Below, one piece after another: positions 34,957 through 42,930 of a stretch of DNA of 64,000 nt. Origin of the DNA: AP-15 sp963737145 (lineage in GTDB: Bacteria; Pseudomonadota; Alphaproteobacteria; ATCC43930; CGMCC-115725); NCBI GenBank assembly GCA_963737145.1, contig CAVTRO010000007.1, positions 558,001-622,000 on the forward strand. The letters run 5' to 3'. How positions within the stretch are numbered: position 1 is the stretch's first letter; every line of letters begins with the position of its first letter. The position numbers and the translations under genes are program-made. The notes beneath the pieces are model-generated. The model ran no database searches and was not told the origin of the DNA. It was given only the letters and a program-made list of their open reading frames with translations.

Positions 34957-35802
34957 ATGGATACCACTGCTTCTAGGTTCACATTGCGCAAGAACGCCGA
35001 GCGTGCCGCCCGGACAATGATCCGCAAGGGGACCGCACCGGCGGTCGACTACGGCATTAAGTCCAGTGACGATGGGTTTGAGATCGTCTGGAAAATCGCC
35101 AAGACTGCGCCGACGACTGATGAAGTCGAAACCGAGATTGCCGAAGCTTCAGCGGAGCAGCCTGCAGCTGCGTCGCCGGCTGAGGCCGCGTCACAACCCG
35201 CGCCATCGGCCACCGAGCCCGCGACGGCTAACGCCGCACCGCAGCCCGCGTCAGAGGCTGAAGCCGCGTCCCAGCCCGCGCCAGTAGCCACCGAGCCCTT
35301 CCCGGCATTGAGCGAACCGGCCCCGAACCAGTGGCCAAACGGCACCAGCGTAATGGTGCGCAAGCGCAAATCGTGGCGTGAGGCGACGATTATAAGCCGC
35401 CTCGATCCCAATCATTGGCGCGCCGAATATCCCGGCGGCGGCTCCGGCATGTTCCGGGAAGCCGACATCCGGGCTTACGACGCGGAGCGCGATGCGCGGC
35501 CCGCCGCGCAGTCCCGGCGTGCCAAAGCGACGGCGCCGCAAAAGTCGTCGCGGTCGAGATATGCCATCGACCCTGAGGCGATCGCCGCCGGGCGGCTTCC
35601 CGAAAAGGCGCCGGTCGTGACCTCAGCGGCGAACCCCCATTACCAGAAGCATTTCGACCGGCTGTTCGCCCTCGCCAGAGCCGGCGATTGGGATGCGGTG
35701 CGCGATTACAAGGTCACTGGTAGCAACAGCTATTCAAAAATGGTCGAGCGCTACCGCCAGGATTTGCTGGCCGTGCACGCCGCTTCGGAGGCCCCCCAAT
35801 GA
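34957..35802 (+). CDS. Unknown protein with Pro/Ala repeats, adjacent to Ku
   Basis: The product has 281 residues and I cannot name the family. The N-terminal ~48 residues form a small basic domain (FTLRKNAERAARTMIRKG...FEIVWKIAK). Residues about 60-125 are low-complexity Ala/Pro/Glu with repeated (A/S)QPAPxATEP units. Residues about 125-175 look like a small SH3-like beta domain (WPNGTSVMVRKRKSWREATI...WRAEYPGGG). The C-terminus is helical (HYQKHFDRLFALARAGDWDAV). AGGAG lies 8 nt before the ATG. It may be nucleoid- or DNA-associated, judging by basic character and the Ku neighbour 81 bp downstream; this is inference. Confidence 0.65.
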   Translation: MDTTASRFTLRKNAERAARTMIRKGTAPAVDYGIKSSDDGFEIVWKIAKTAPTTDEVETEIAEASAEQPAAASPAEAASQPAPSATEPATANAAPQPASEAEAASQPAPVATEPFPALSEPAPNQWPNGTSVMVRKRKSWREATIISRLDPNHWRAEYPGGGSGMFREADIRAYDAERDARPAAQSRRAKATAPQKSSRSRYAIDPEAIAAGRLPEKAPVVTSAANPHYQKHFDRLFALARAGDWDAVRDYKVTGSNSYSKMVERYRQDLLAVHAASEAPQ

Positions 35803-35883
35803 GCAATCACGAAGCTCGCGCCGACGCAGGACCCATACTTCGGCACCGGCCGTTGACTTACCGTATCGTCAAGGAGATTTGAA

Positions 35884-36933
35884 ATGCCGCGGGCGAGTTG
35901 GCGAGGTTTCCTGCGCCTTTCTCTGGTGTCTTGCCCGATTTATTTGTCGCCGGCGACGACACGCACGAAACCCATTCGCTTGCACCAGGTGTGGCAACCA
36001 GCGCCGGTCGATATGGACGAGGACGACTTGCCGGATCGGGGTGGAGGGCAGCAGGGTTCTGCGCCATCGATACGGCGGCTCCTCGCCGACAATGGCAGCC
36101 CTGATGGAGACCAGACCCCGGCCGCGACCCGGATCACGCTCCGGCCGCACGATCCCGGAACCGGCGAGGAGATCGACAAGCGCGAGGTCCTCAAAGGATA
36201 CGAATACAGCCGCGGCCAATTCCTCACCTTCACCGCCGACGAGCTGAAGGCGCTCGATGTCGAAAGCACAAAGATCGTCGACCTGGAGAAGTTTGTACCG
36301 GGCGGCAACATCGATCCGGTCTATTTCGACAGCCCGTACTACGTCTATCCCGATGGTCCGATTGCGGTCGAGGCGCTCCGGGTGATCGGCGCGGCAATGG
36401 CCGAGGCTGGTGTCGTCGGGATCGGGCGGCTTACCCTCAGCCGGCGCGAGCGGATGGTCATGGTAGAGCCGCGCGGTGCCGGGGTGGCGCTGTTCACATT
36501 GCGCGCCGCAGAGGAGGTTCGGGCGGCGCAATTCGGCATCGCCGAGGGTGAGCCCGATGCCGAGATGGTCGCCATCGCCAAGGCGATCATCGCGCAGCGG
36601 ACCGGGAGTTTTGATCCGAGCGCCTACCGAGACCGCTACCAGGAGGCCTTGCGAGAGCTGATCGAGGCCAAGATGAAGGGGCTGCCCATCAGACCGCAAG
36701 CAGTCGGCGCGCCTTCGCCGGTCATCGATCTGATGGCCGCCTTGAAGCGCAGCCTTGCTCGGGAAGGGACTAGCGAAGAGCCAGGTGCACGGACCACGCC
36801 CAAGCGCAGGGGGAGCGCGGCCGATCGACGCCAAGCTGCATTGCTGCTGCCGCTGTCCGGCGGGCGAAAACGGAAGCAAGAGGTCGTTGCCAAGACGACG
36901 ACCACCACGCCCGGCCGGCGCAAGAAAGCCTAA
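35884..36933 (+). CDS. ku: Ku protein (bacterial non-homologous end joining)
   Basis: The 349-residue Ku homologue would bind DNA ends and recruit LigD. The start MPRASWRGFLRLSLVSCPIYL and the blocks LHQVWQPAPV, EIDKREVLKGYEYSRGQFLTF and SPYYVYPDGPIAVEALRVI are diagnostic of bacterial Ku. The Lys/Arg/Thr-rich C-terminal tail is typical of the DNA-bridging extension. The ATG has AAGGAG about 7 nt upstream. A ~25-residue acidic/Gly insertion (DEDDLPDRGGGQQG) sits after the first block. No ligD gene is in the window, although other ku-ligD pairs may exist elsewhere. Confidence 0.92.
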   Translation: MPRASWRGFLRLSLVSCPIYLSPATTRTKPIRLHQVWQPAPVDMDEDDLPDRGGGQQGSAPSIRRLLADNGSPDGDQTPAATRITLRPHDPGTGEEIDKREVLKGYEYSRGQFLTFTADELKALDVESTKIVDLEKFVPGGNIDPVYFDSPYYVYPDGPIAVEALRVIGAAMAEAGVVGIGRLTLSRRERMVMVEPRGAGVALFTLRAAEEVRAAQFGIAEGEPDAEMVAIAKAIIAQRTGSFDPSAYRDRYQEALRELIEAKMKGLPIRPQAVGAPSPVIDLMAALKRSLAREGTSEEPGARTTPKRRGSAADRRQAALLLPLSGGRKRKQEVVAKTTTTTPGRRKKA

Positions 36934-37228
36934 CCCAACTTCGCCGATTCGAACACTTTTGAAAAACCTCGACCCGCCCGCTGAAGAAGGGACAGCCAAT
37001 CAGACCGACGGCAGCGATGGACCGCGACGCCTCCAATCACGATTTTATCGAGCAGGCGAGGCCATCCTAAAGTCGGCCCGAATGTGGCGAAGACTAGAAG
37101 CCCCGCCCAGTGCATTGTCATCGTTCCCGCGGACCGAGGTCTGCTCGGATCATATGGTGCCGCGCAGACGCGTCCTTCTTTCAAATCCGGAGTAGGATAC
37201 GGGCCGGACAACCACGGAGAAACCAGCT
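36934..37228. other. Intergenic region between ku and the SDR gene
   Basis: 295 bp with no supported gene. It probably marks the right-hand end of the accessory region, since base composition and gene style return to the flanking pattern after it. Confidence 0.35.
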
Positions 37229-38065
37229 ATGGCCGAAACTCAAACAGTAGCGGTTTTGACCGGCGCGGCGGGCGGTATCGGCAGGGCGATGGTGCGGGGC
37301 CTGTTGGCGGCAGACATGCGGGTCGCGGGCGTCGATCGTGATCGGGGTCCGTTGGAGGCGCTTGCGGCGAGAGCGCGCGAACAGGGCAAGGCGGACGACC
37401 TGCTTACGATCCAGACCGATCTGACCAACAACTCCGCGGCAGAGGAGATCACTAAGGCCACCCGCGATCGGTTCGGCCGCATCGATATTCTCGTCAACAA
37501 CGCCGGTATCGGCCCCGGTGCAATCCGGCCGGATAGCTGGCAGCGGCCGCTCAAGTTCTGGGAGATCACAGCCGATCAGTGGCGCCGCTTTGTCGCGGTC
37601 CACACGACGGCGCCGCTTGCGTTGACGAACGCGGTCGTCCCGGAAATGATGCGCGAAGGCTGGGGCCGGATCGTCAACGTCACGACGAGCCTGGGCACGA
37701 TGCTGAATGCCGGCTCCCCAACTTACGGACCCTCCAAGGCCGCACTCGAAGCGCTCAGCGCGATCATGGCGAAGGACCTCGACGGCACCGGAGTCACCGT
37801 TAACGTCCTCGTCCCGGGGGGGATAACGAACACGCCTATGGTGTCCGAGTCAGGCTTCGATCGCACCAAGATGATCCAGCCAGAGCTCATGGTATCGCCG
37901 TTGCTATGGCTGGTCTCCGATGCCGCTGCCCACGTGACGGGTCGACGGTTTCTCGGAATCCATTGGGATCCGGCGCTACCGCCCGAGCAAGCGGCGGATA
38001 ACGCTGGGGCGCCTGTGGCCTGGACGAGCATTGCCACCATGCCGATTACGCCCGGCCGCTCTTAA
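37229..38065 (+). CDS. SDR family NAD(P)-dependent oxidoreductase
   Basis: The 278-residue protein has the TGAAGGIGRAM cofactor motif near the N-terminus, an NNAGIG motif, catalytic Ser in TTSLG and the Tyr-x3-Lys pair in YGPSK. These define a classical short-chain dehydrogenase. The usual C-terminal DGG is replaced by a longer segment (GRRFLGIHWDP). GGAGA lies 9-10 nt before the ATG. It precedes an FAH-family hydrolase on the same strand by 29 bp, suggesting a two-gene catabolic operon. Substrate unknown. Confidence 0.88.
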   Translation: MAETQTVAVLTGAAGGIGRAMVRGLLAADMRVAGVDRDRGPLEALAARAREQGKADDLLTIQTDLTNNSAAEEITKATRDRFGRIDILVNNAGIGPGAIRPDSWQRPLKFWEITADQWRRFVAVHTTAPLALTNAVVPEMMREGWGRIVNVTTSLGTMLNAGSPTYGPSKAALEALSAIMAKDLDGTGVTVNVLVPGGITNTPMVSESGFDRTKMIQPELMVSPLLWLVSDAAAHVTGRRFLGIHWDPALPPEQAADNAGAPVAWTSIATMPITPGRS

Positions 38066-38094
38066 CACCAAACACTTGGAGGTACCGCTCCATC

Positions 38095-39114
38095 ATGAAA
38101 ATCGTCGTCTTCGGCCCCCTTAAACGAACCGGCGTCCTTCAGGACGGAACAGTCGTCGACTTGTCCTATACATACGCCAAGTATCTGCGCGAGCGGTCAA
38201 ACGAGCCCAGCCCAATCGAAATGGCGGCTGTCGTGGTCCCTTCGGACCTCGCACGCCTAATCGAAGGTGGCCCTCGCGCGCTCGAGGCCGCGCAAACGGC
38301 GCTCGATTATCTTCTCGGTCAGGCGCCAGACAAATTGGGCCCACGAGGCGAAAGGCTCATTCACGAGATAGCGGACGTGCACCTGCACTCTCCGCGGCCC
38401 AATAACGCCCGCATTGCTTGCGCTGGTGGAAACTTCGCCGACCATGCTGCGGCCATGGCCGTGAGGATGCGCGGCAAACCTTATGAAGGCGATGCCTACC
38501 AGGAGATCCGCAACGCCGGTTTCTGGGGCTTTTGGAAGCTTGGACGCGAGATCGTCGGTCCCGATGGTGAGCTCATCTATCCGGAACGATGCAATCGCCT
38601 GGACTACGAGGGCGAGATCGCGATCGTACTCGGCAAAAGGGGTGCCGATCTGAAGGCCTCGCAACTGAAGGACTACGTTTGGGGGGTCACAATGCTCGCC
38701 GATTGGAGCATCCGCGCACCGCGCGAGACGCCTGGGGGGCCGCTCAATTTTAACTTTCCAAAGAATTTCGACACGTCGTGCTCAATGGGTCCATGCATTG
38801 CGGTGGGCGAGGCAGATCCAACGAATATCGACATGGAGACGCTCGTCAATGGCGAGTACAGGCAGCGGTTTAACACGCGCGATATGGTGTTCACATTCGG
38901 TGAATATCTCGAATATCTGTCGCGCGATTTCACACTCTATCCGGGTGACGTCATCAGCGGTGGGACGGCGGCAGGTACCGCTGCGGACTTAAGCGAATTG
39001 TTGGCTGACAAGACCTCTGCACCGGAGCGCTTCCTGAAGCCCGGAGATGTTGTGGAGATGCGGTCCCCGTCAATCGGTTCGCTGAGGACGCGTGTGGTTG
39101 GTAAAAGGAAATAA
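38095..39114 (+). CDS. Fumarylacetoacetate hydrolase (FAH) family protein
   Basis: The 339-residue protein has an N-terminal domain of ~95 residues and the FAH core. Metal ligands are expected in NRLDYEGEIAIVLGKRG and VWGVTMLADWSIRA. The core ends with LYPGDVISGGTAAGTA, where most members have STGTPxGV, so the active-site loop is slightly unusual. FAH proteins cleave C-C bonds or isomerise/decarboxylate in degradation of aromatic and dicarboxylic acids. It is probably co-transcribed with the SDR 29 bp upstream. Confidence 0.86.
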   Translation: MKIVVFGPLKRTGVLQDGTVVDLSYTYAKYLRERSNEPSPIEMAAVVVPSDLARLIEGGPRALEAAQTALDYLLGQAPDKLGPRGERLIHEIADVHLHSPRPNNARIACAGGNFADHAAAMAVRMRGKPYEGDAYQEIRNAGFWGFWKLGREIVGPDGELIYPERCNRLDYEGEIAIVLGKRGADLKASQLKDYVWGVTMLADWSIRAPRETPGGPLNFNFPKNFDTSCSMGPCIAVGEADPTNIDMETLVNGEYRQRFNTRDMVFTFGEYLEYLSRDFTLYPGDVISGGTAAGTAADLSELLADKTSAPERFLKPGDVVEMRSPSIGSLRTRVVGKRK

Positions 39115-39402
39115 GTACTCCCTCGGTCGGCTGTCGTTGGAACATGGATTCGTCCTCGCAGACTGTTCTATTTTGCCCTGCTGACGGAGGGCAGTGTGTC
39201 AGGATCACCGTCGCGGAGTTGCGAAAAAATGCCGCCGACGATTAAGGCGACGCTGAGGAGGACATCCGCGCTGTCATCGCTCCACCGAATATGAGGGTTG
39301 ACAGCGCAAAACCGCCAATCGGTGTCAGCATCAGCACTTGTCCTGCGGTCGCTGCCGGCATCGTCGACAACACCTTCCCCCGAAGGAGGCCTGGAACGAG
39401 TC
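39115..39402. other. Intergenic sequence, no gene seen
   Basis: These 288 bp follow the FAH gene. No supported coding frame, repeat or clear terminator was found. Confidence 0.3.
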
Positions 39403-39523
39403 ATGAAAGAAAACAGCATACGGCGGGCGGTGCGCGAAGGACGAGCGGCGCTAGGCACCGATATGCCGCCGCCATTGCTCCTGCTGCAGGATATCAGCCT
39501 GACCTTCGGGGCGATGCCACTGC
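39403..39523 (+). pseudogene. Chimeric scar: HpcH/HpaI aldolase start joined to ABC-F ATPase start
   Basis: From the ATG at 39403 the frame reads MKENSIRRAVREGRAALGTD, which resembles the N-terminus of HpcH/HpaI aldolases. Without a break it continues MPPPLLLLQDISLTFGA, the characteristic N-terminus of Uup-like ABC-F ATPases, and then loses similarity. Only about 20 residues of each gene remain, both at their own start codons. Confidence 0.45.
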
Positions 39524-39580
39524 AAATCCGGTCGCCGACGCCAACGGCCAGAGCCGCGCCTGAAAGCGAATTGAAGGCCG

Positions 39581-40849
39581 TTATTCTTCGCCGATTGCGG
39601 TCTGCGCCGGAGGCCGTCCCGGCTCCCAGCCGAAGACGCTGCGGCCGCCGTACAGTGGCGAGCCGTGCCGCTCTTGCTGGATCAGCGCATGCACTGACGG
39701 GCCGGTAACGTGGCGCTCGAGCCGGCGCGCCTGGTCGTCGAGCCGCTTCAGCGCGGCAAGCTCGTCCTCACGACCGAGCTTCGCGTGCTGGACAGCCGAT
39801 TTCAGTAGGCGGATGGTCTCGTCGTATACCCTCAACGGCACAGGGAACGGGTGGCGGTCCTTGCCGCCATGAGCAAACGAGAAGCGCGCCGGGTCGGCAA
39901 ATCGGTAGGGCGCGCCGTGCATCAGTTCGGCCACCATCGCTACCGCCTGCACGGTCCGCGCGCCGACCCCGGGGCTGAGCAGCAGCTCGGGAAAATCCAG
40001 GGGGCCGCGGGCCGCCGCGGCAGCCAGAGTCCCGTGCAAGCGGCGCTCGAACACGTCGCCCGGGCGGACCTCGTGCTGTGCCGGCATAACGAGGTGTGGC
40101 AGCTGCTGTTGTTCGGGCTGCTGAAATTGGGCGGCCTCCGCGCGGCGCACCTCGCGCCATTGTTGGGCTATTCCATCCGGCCCCAGCGACGCCAACAGAT
40201 TGACCTGCGCTTGCCGCGATGCGGCCGCGCGGCGGTCCGTCAGATTGACGATCTCACCCTGATCGGGCCCGTCGATCGCGGCATGCGGCTCCTCGACGAA
40301 GCTCCTGAGACCCTCCGAGAGCCAGTGATACCGCCGGGCTTGCCGGCGATCTCCATTCATTCCCTGTTGGACTACCACCCATTGGCCATCGTCGGTAACG
40401 ATGAAGCCATGTAGGTAGAGATCGAAGCCGTCCTGCACCGCGGCACTGTCGACCTTCGCGACGAGCCGACTGGCTCTCGCCAAGACGCTGCCGTCAAACC
40501 CGACCCGCTCGCCGATGGCCATCAACTCGTGCGGCGTCTGGCGCGAATGCTTGCCGCGTCCGCCGCAAACGTGAATTCCGAGATCGGCCGCGAGCGGCGT
40601 AAGCCCGCGCTTTAGCGCGCCGATCACGCTCGTGGTTATGCCCGACGAGTGCCAGTCCATTCCCATCACGGCGCCGAAGGACTGGAACCAGTAAGGATGC
40701 GCAAGCCGGCGCAACAGCTCATCACGCCCGTAGTGATGGATGATGGCCTCGCTGATCACCGCACCGAGGCGCGCCATCCGCTGCGCCAGCCAATATGGAA
40801 TATGTCCGCCGTGCAGCGGCAGGTCGGCGGTCCCGGCGCGTCGAGCCAT
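39581..40849 (-). CDS. DUF763 domain-containing protein
   Basis: The 422-residue protein begins MARRAGTADLPLHGG, then FQSFGAVMGMDWHSSGITTSV and HVCGGRGKHSRQTPHEL, the conserved DUF763 blocks with several His residues. Near residue 280 LLLSPGVGARTVQAVAMVAEL is a helix-hairpin-helix-like segment, suggesting DNA binding. DUF763 is found in archaea and in bacteria that often also carry Ku/LigD or other repair genes, but no function is proven. It is monocistronic here. Confidence 0.88.
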   Translation of the reverse strand: MARRAGTADLPLHGGHIPYWLAQRMARLGAVISEAIIHHYGRDELLRRLAHPYWFQSFGAVMGMDWHSSGITTSVIGALKRGLTPLAADLGIHVCGGRGKHSRQTPHELMAIGERVGFDGSVLARASRLVAKVDSAAVQDGFDLYLHGFIVTDDGQWVVVQQGMNGDRRQARRYHWLSEGLRSFVEEPHAAIDGPDQGEIVNLTDRRAAASRQAQVNLLASLGPDGIAQQWREVRRAEAAQFQQPEQQQLPHLVMPAQHEVRPGDVFERRLHGTLAAAAARGPLDFPELLLSPGVGARTVQAVAMVAELMHGAPYRFADPARFSFAHGGKDRHPFPVPLRVYDETIRLLKSAVQHAKLGREDELAALKRLDDQARRLERHVTGPSVHALIQQERHGSPLYGGRSVFGWEPGRPPAQTAIGEE

Positions 40850-40884
40850 GCCCTCTCCTCTTACCCCTGACGGACGGAACGCGG

Positions 40885-41213
40885 CTAAGGCCGGGCCGGG
40901 CCGCGCAAAAGCCCGGAGAATAGCGCGGCGGCGACGACTACACCCATTACCGCAGCGCCGACCAGGACCGCCCCGAGCAGCATCAGCAATCCGATCGCGC
41001 CGAGAGCCCCGGCCCCGAGAAAATCATCGCAATGCCGAACGGTCCCAGCCGCGCGACACGGATGCGGGTTCCGTGATGGGCGAAGACAAAGGCCTCGCGA
41101 CGCGGTCGCGGCGGGAAGTCGGCGCCTGGCGGGATGATCGCCGGCTCGGCCCGAGGCGACTCGGGTCGCGATATCCGACCGTGGCCGATCGCGTCATCAT
41201 TGGGCGAGTGCAT
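40885..41213 (-). pseudogene. Small membrane protein, one frameshift
   Basis: The minus strand reads REAFVFAHHGTRIRVARLGPFGIAMIF, then a one-base shift in a TTTT/GGGG stretch near 41020 leads into GAIGLLMLLGAVLVGAAVMG and VVVAAALFSGLL, ending RGPARP-stop at 40885. Together this is a ~110-residue protein with a hydrophilic N-terminus and two C-terminal hydrophobic segments. I do not know the family. The start is uncertain; ATG at 41213 is the outermost plausible one. Confidence 0.5.
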
Positions 41214-41659
41214 GGGCATGCTGCGGAAGGTGGCGTTTCGCCTAATATGTGGCGAGGATGACGTCGAACCCAAGGGAGAACAACGGGCGACAGGCTTTCT
41301 GATGAAGGCGATGGATTTGTCCGCGGGTGGCGAGGACGAGTTTCATGACTCAAGAACCCAAAGGTCGTTGTCGCCACGTAGAATCGTGACACGTTCAGGT
41401 AGTGCACAGCCCGGCCACTCGGATGCCGAGTGCCATAGCTCAATCAGGTCACGCAAAAACCGTTGGGCTTCCGGTATCGGCCAGCCAACGAGTAACCGGG
41501 GCCGTTGGTTTTCCACGCCCTTGCAGAGTGCAGGGACCGGGGCTGAACAGTGCCCTTGAAGCGGCATTCGAGCTGGGCGTCGGCCTTTCGGGCAAGGTCG
41601 TCGTATCATTGCTCGCCGGTGACGATGATCCGGTCATAGCAGGAGAGCACCCCCGCCGG
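41214..41659. other. Gene-poor stretch
   Basis: About 450 bp with several short frames but no supported gene. Frames here lack ribosome sites, hydrophobic patterns and recognisable motifs. Confidence 0.35.
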
Positions 41660-41675
41660 TGTGAGCTAGATCACA
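41660..41675. promoter_or_regulatory. CRP-type operator
   Basis: TGTGA-GCTAGA-TCACA matches the CRP/FNR-superfamily consensus TGTGA-N6-TCACA with no mismatch in either half-site. It lies about 85 bp upstream of the start of the following small gene, a suitable place for activation of that gene. Confidence 0.6.
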
Positions 41676-41760
41676 CGTAATTTTTGCAATTGGCCGATAT
41701 TCTCTCTGCGGCTGAAAACAGGCGGTGCCTGGAAAGCCGCTTTGGTTAGGAGATGCCGCT

Positions 41761-42111
41761 ATGTTCAAAGGCAGGGCCGAGCTTATTGACCCCGAAAAAG
41801 GTAGTGTCGTGGCGACATTCAATGAAACCTGCCATGGCGATGGAACCGCGGGCGCTACGGTCAGGCTACGGGAGCCGATAACGCTGCAGGGCACGCAGCG
41901 CCTCGAGATATTCGGAACCCTCACGGATCAGCCGATGATTTCGGTGGGCGCGAGCGACCCCGCGGGAACGGAGATCCGAGAATTCCACGGAACGAGCGCG
42001 ATCGGCTGCATACCAGAGGAGACCGATGTCTCATTAATCAAGACGCCCGGCGGAAAGCTCGGGACGCTTCTCGTCGTTCTCGGGAAAGGCCAAATCCGCC
42101 GGTCGTATTAA
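41761..42111 (+). CDS. Unknown small protein downstream of a CRP-type site
   Basis: The 116-residue acidic-neutral protein is predicted to be mostly beta (GRAELIDPEKGSVVATFNET...ITLQGTQRLEIFGTLT). It has no signal peptide or membrane helix. TAGGAG ends 8 nt before the ATG at 41761, and the gene is preceded by a perfect CRP-type operator. No family recognised. The stop at 42111 is immediately followed by a truncated resolvase, so the true 3' end could have been altered by that insertion. Confidence 0.55.
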   Translation: MFKGRAELIDPEKGSVVATFNETCHGDGTAGATVRLREPITLQGTQRLEIFGTLTDQPMISVGASDPAGTEIREFHGTSAIGCIPEETDVSLIKTPGGKLGTLLVVLGKGQIRRSY

Positions 42112-42312
42112 TTCAGTATCCACCCCGACCGGCGCGAGGTTCTTCGCATGCTCGACCGCGTCGCCCGCGGCGACGTGGTGACAGTGACTCGCATCGACCG
42201 CCTCGCGCGCAGCACCTTCGACCTGTTCGGGATCGTCAAGCGCATCGTGGACGCCAAGGCGCAATTCCGATCCTTGGCCGAACCGTGGGCACACACCGCG
42301 GGTCGGCATCTG
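42112..42312 (+). pseudogene. Truncated serine recombinase (resolvase/invertase)
   Basis: The frame reads LRMLDRVARGDVVTVTRIDR, LARSTFDLFGIVKRIVDAKA and QFRSLAEPWA, the central part of resolvase catalytic domains. The N-terminal segment with the nucleophilic Ser is missing. After EPWAHT the sequence diverges, so the DNA-binding end is missing too. It is a scrap of a transposon-type resolvase gene. Confidence 0.75.
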
Positions 42313-42564
42313 CGCGAGCTGGTCGGCGATGAATTCGAGATGGCCTTCGATCAGGGCGAAGTCGGAACGAGCTTAATCGACCTGCCGCAATGTTAAGCTG
42401 TGTATGTCTGGCATATGCACCTCATGCCAGAGGAGAGTTGCGGGATCGGGCAGCGGCCGAATTGCGCATCCCGCTTCGACAGCATCGTACCCTGGTAAAG
42501 CCCGGCGGTCTTCAGTTCATTGCCGCCGTGACCGGTGCATGGCGATCTTCCTAGGACGAAAAGA

Positions 42565-42807
42565 ATGATCCAGGACTGGCGCACGATTCACATCTTCGCG
42601 TCCAGCACCTTCAACGATATGCATGCCGAACGCGATCATCTGCGACACGTTGTCTTCCCCGAGCTGGCCCAGCGCCTGCGGGCGCGCCGGGTGCATCTGC
42701 AGGAGGTGGATCTGCACTGGGGCGTCGACACGCTGTCGCTGGACGAGGAGATCGCCCGCGAGCAGAAGGTCCTGACCTACTGCCTAGAGACCTCGCCGCG
42801 TCCAGGC
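42565..42807 (+). pseudogene. N-terminal fragment of a DUF4062 protein (STAND/NACHT type)
   Basis: From ATG at 42565 the frame reads WRTIHIFASSTFNDMHAERD, then VVFPELAQRLRARRVHLQEV and DLHWGVDTLSLDEEIAREQK. This is the start of DUF4062, which usually heads large NACHT/WD40 or TPR proteins of the STAND class. Similarity ends after YCLE, about 80 residues in, and the frame stops at 42873. The NTPase and repeat domains are absent. Confidence 0.65.
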
Positions 42808-42930
42808 TGCCGCCAGACCTGCTCGCCCGAAGGCGAAAATGGACCCTCCGCCTGTTTGCGAAGGAGGTATTGACCCGGCTCAGGAGGATCAAGCCGGTCA
42901 CGGTGGGCTAACTTGTTCGGGAGGCACAGC

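Noticed and set aside
28290..37228. Complete integrated prophage bounded by tRNA-derived att sites
   Set aside because: No second copy of the tRNA 3' end and no integrase gene are visible in the window; only a remnant can be claimed.
42148..42396. Functional resolvase gene
   Set aside because: The nucleophilic-Ser N-terminus and the DNA-binding C-terminus are both missing, so only a fragment is called.
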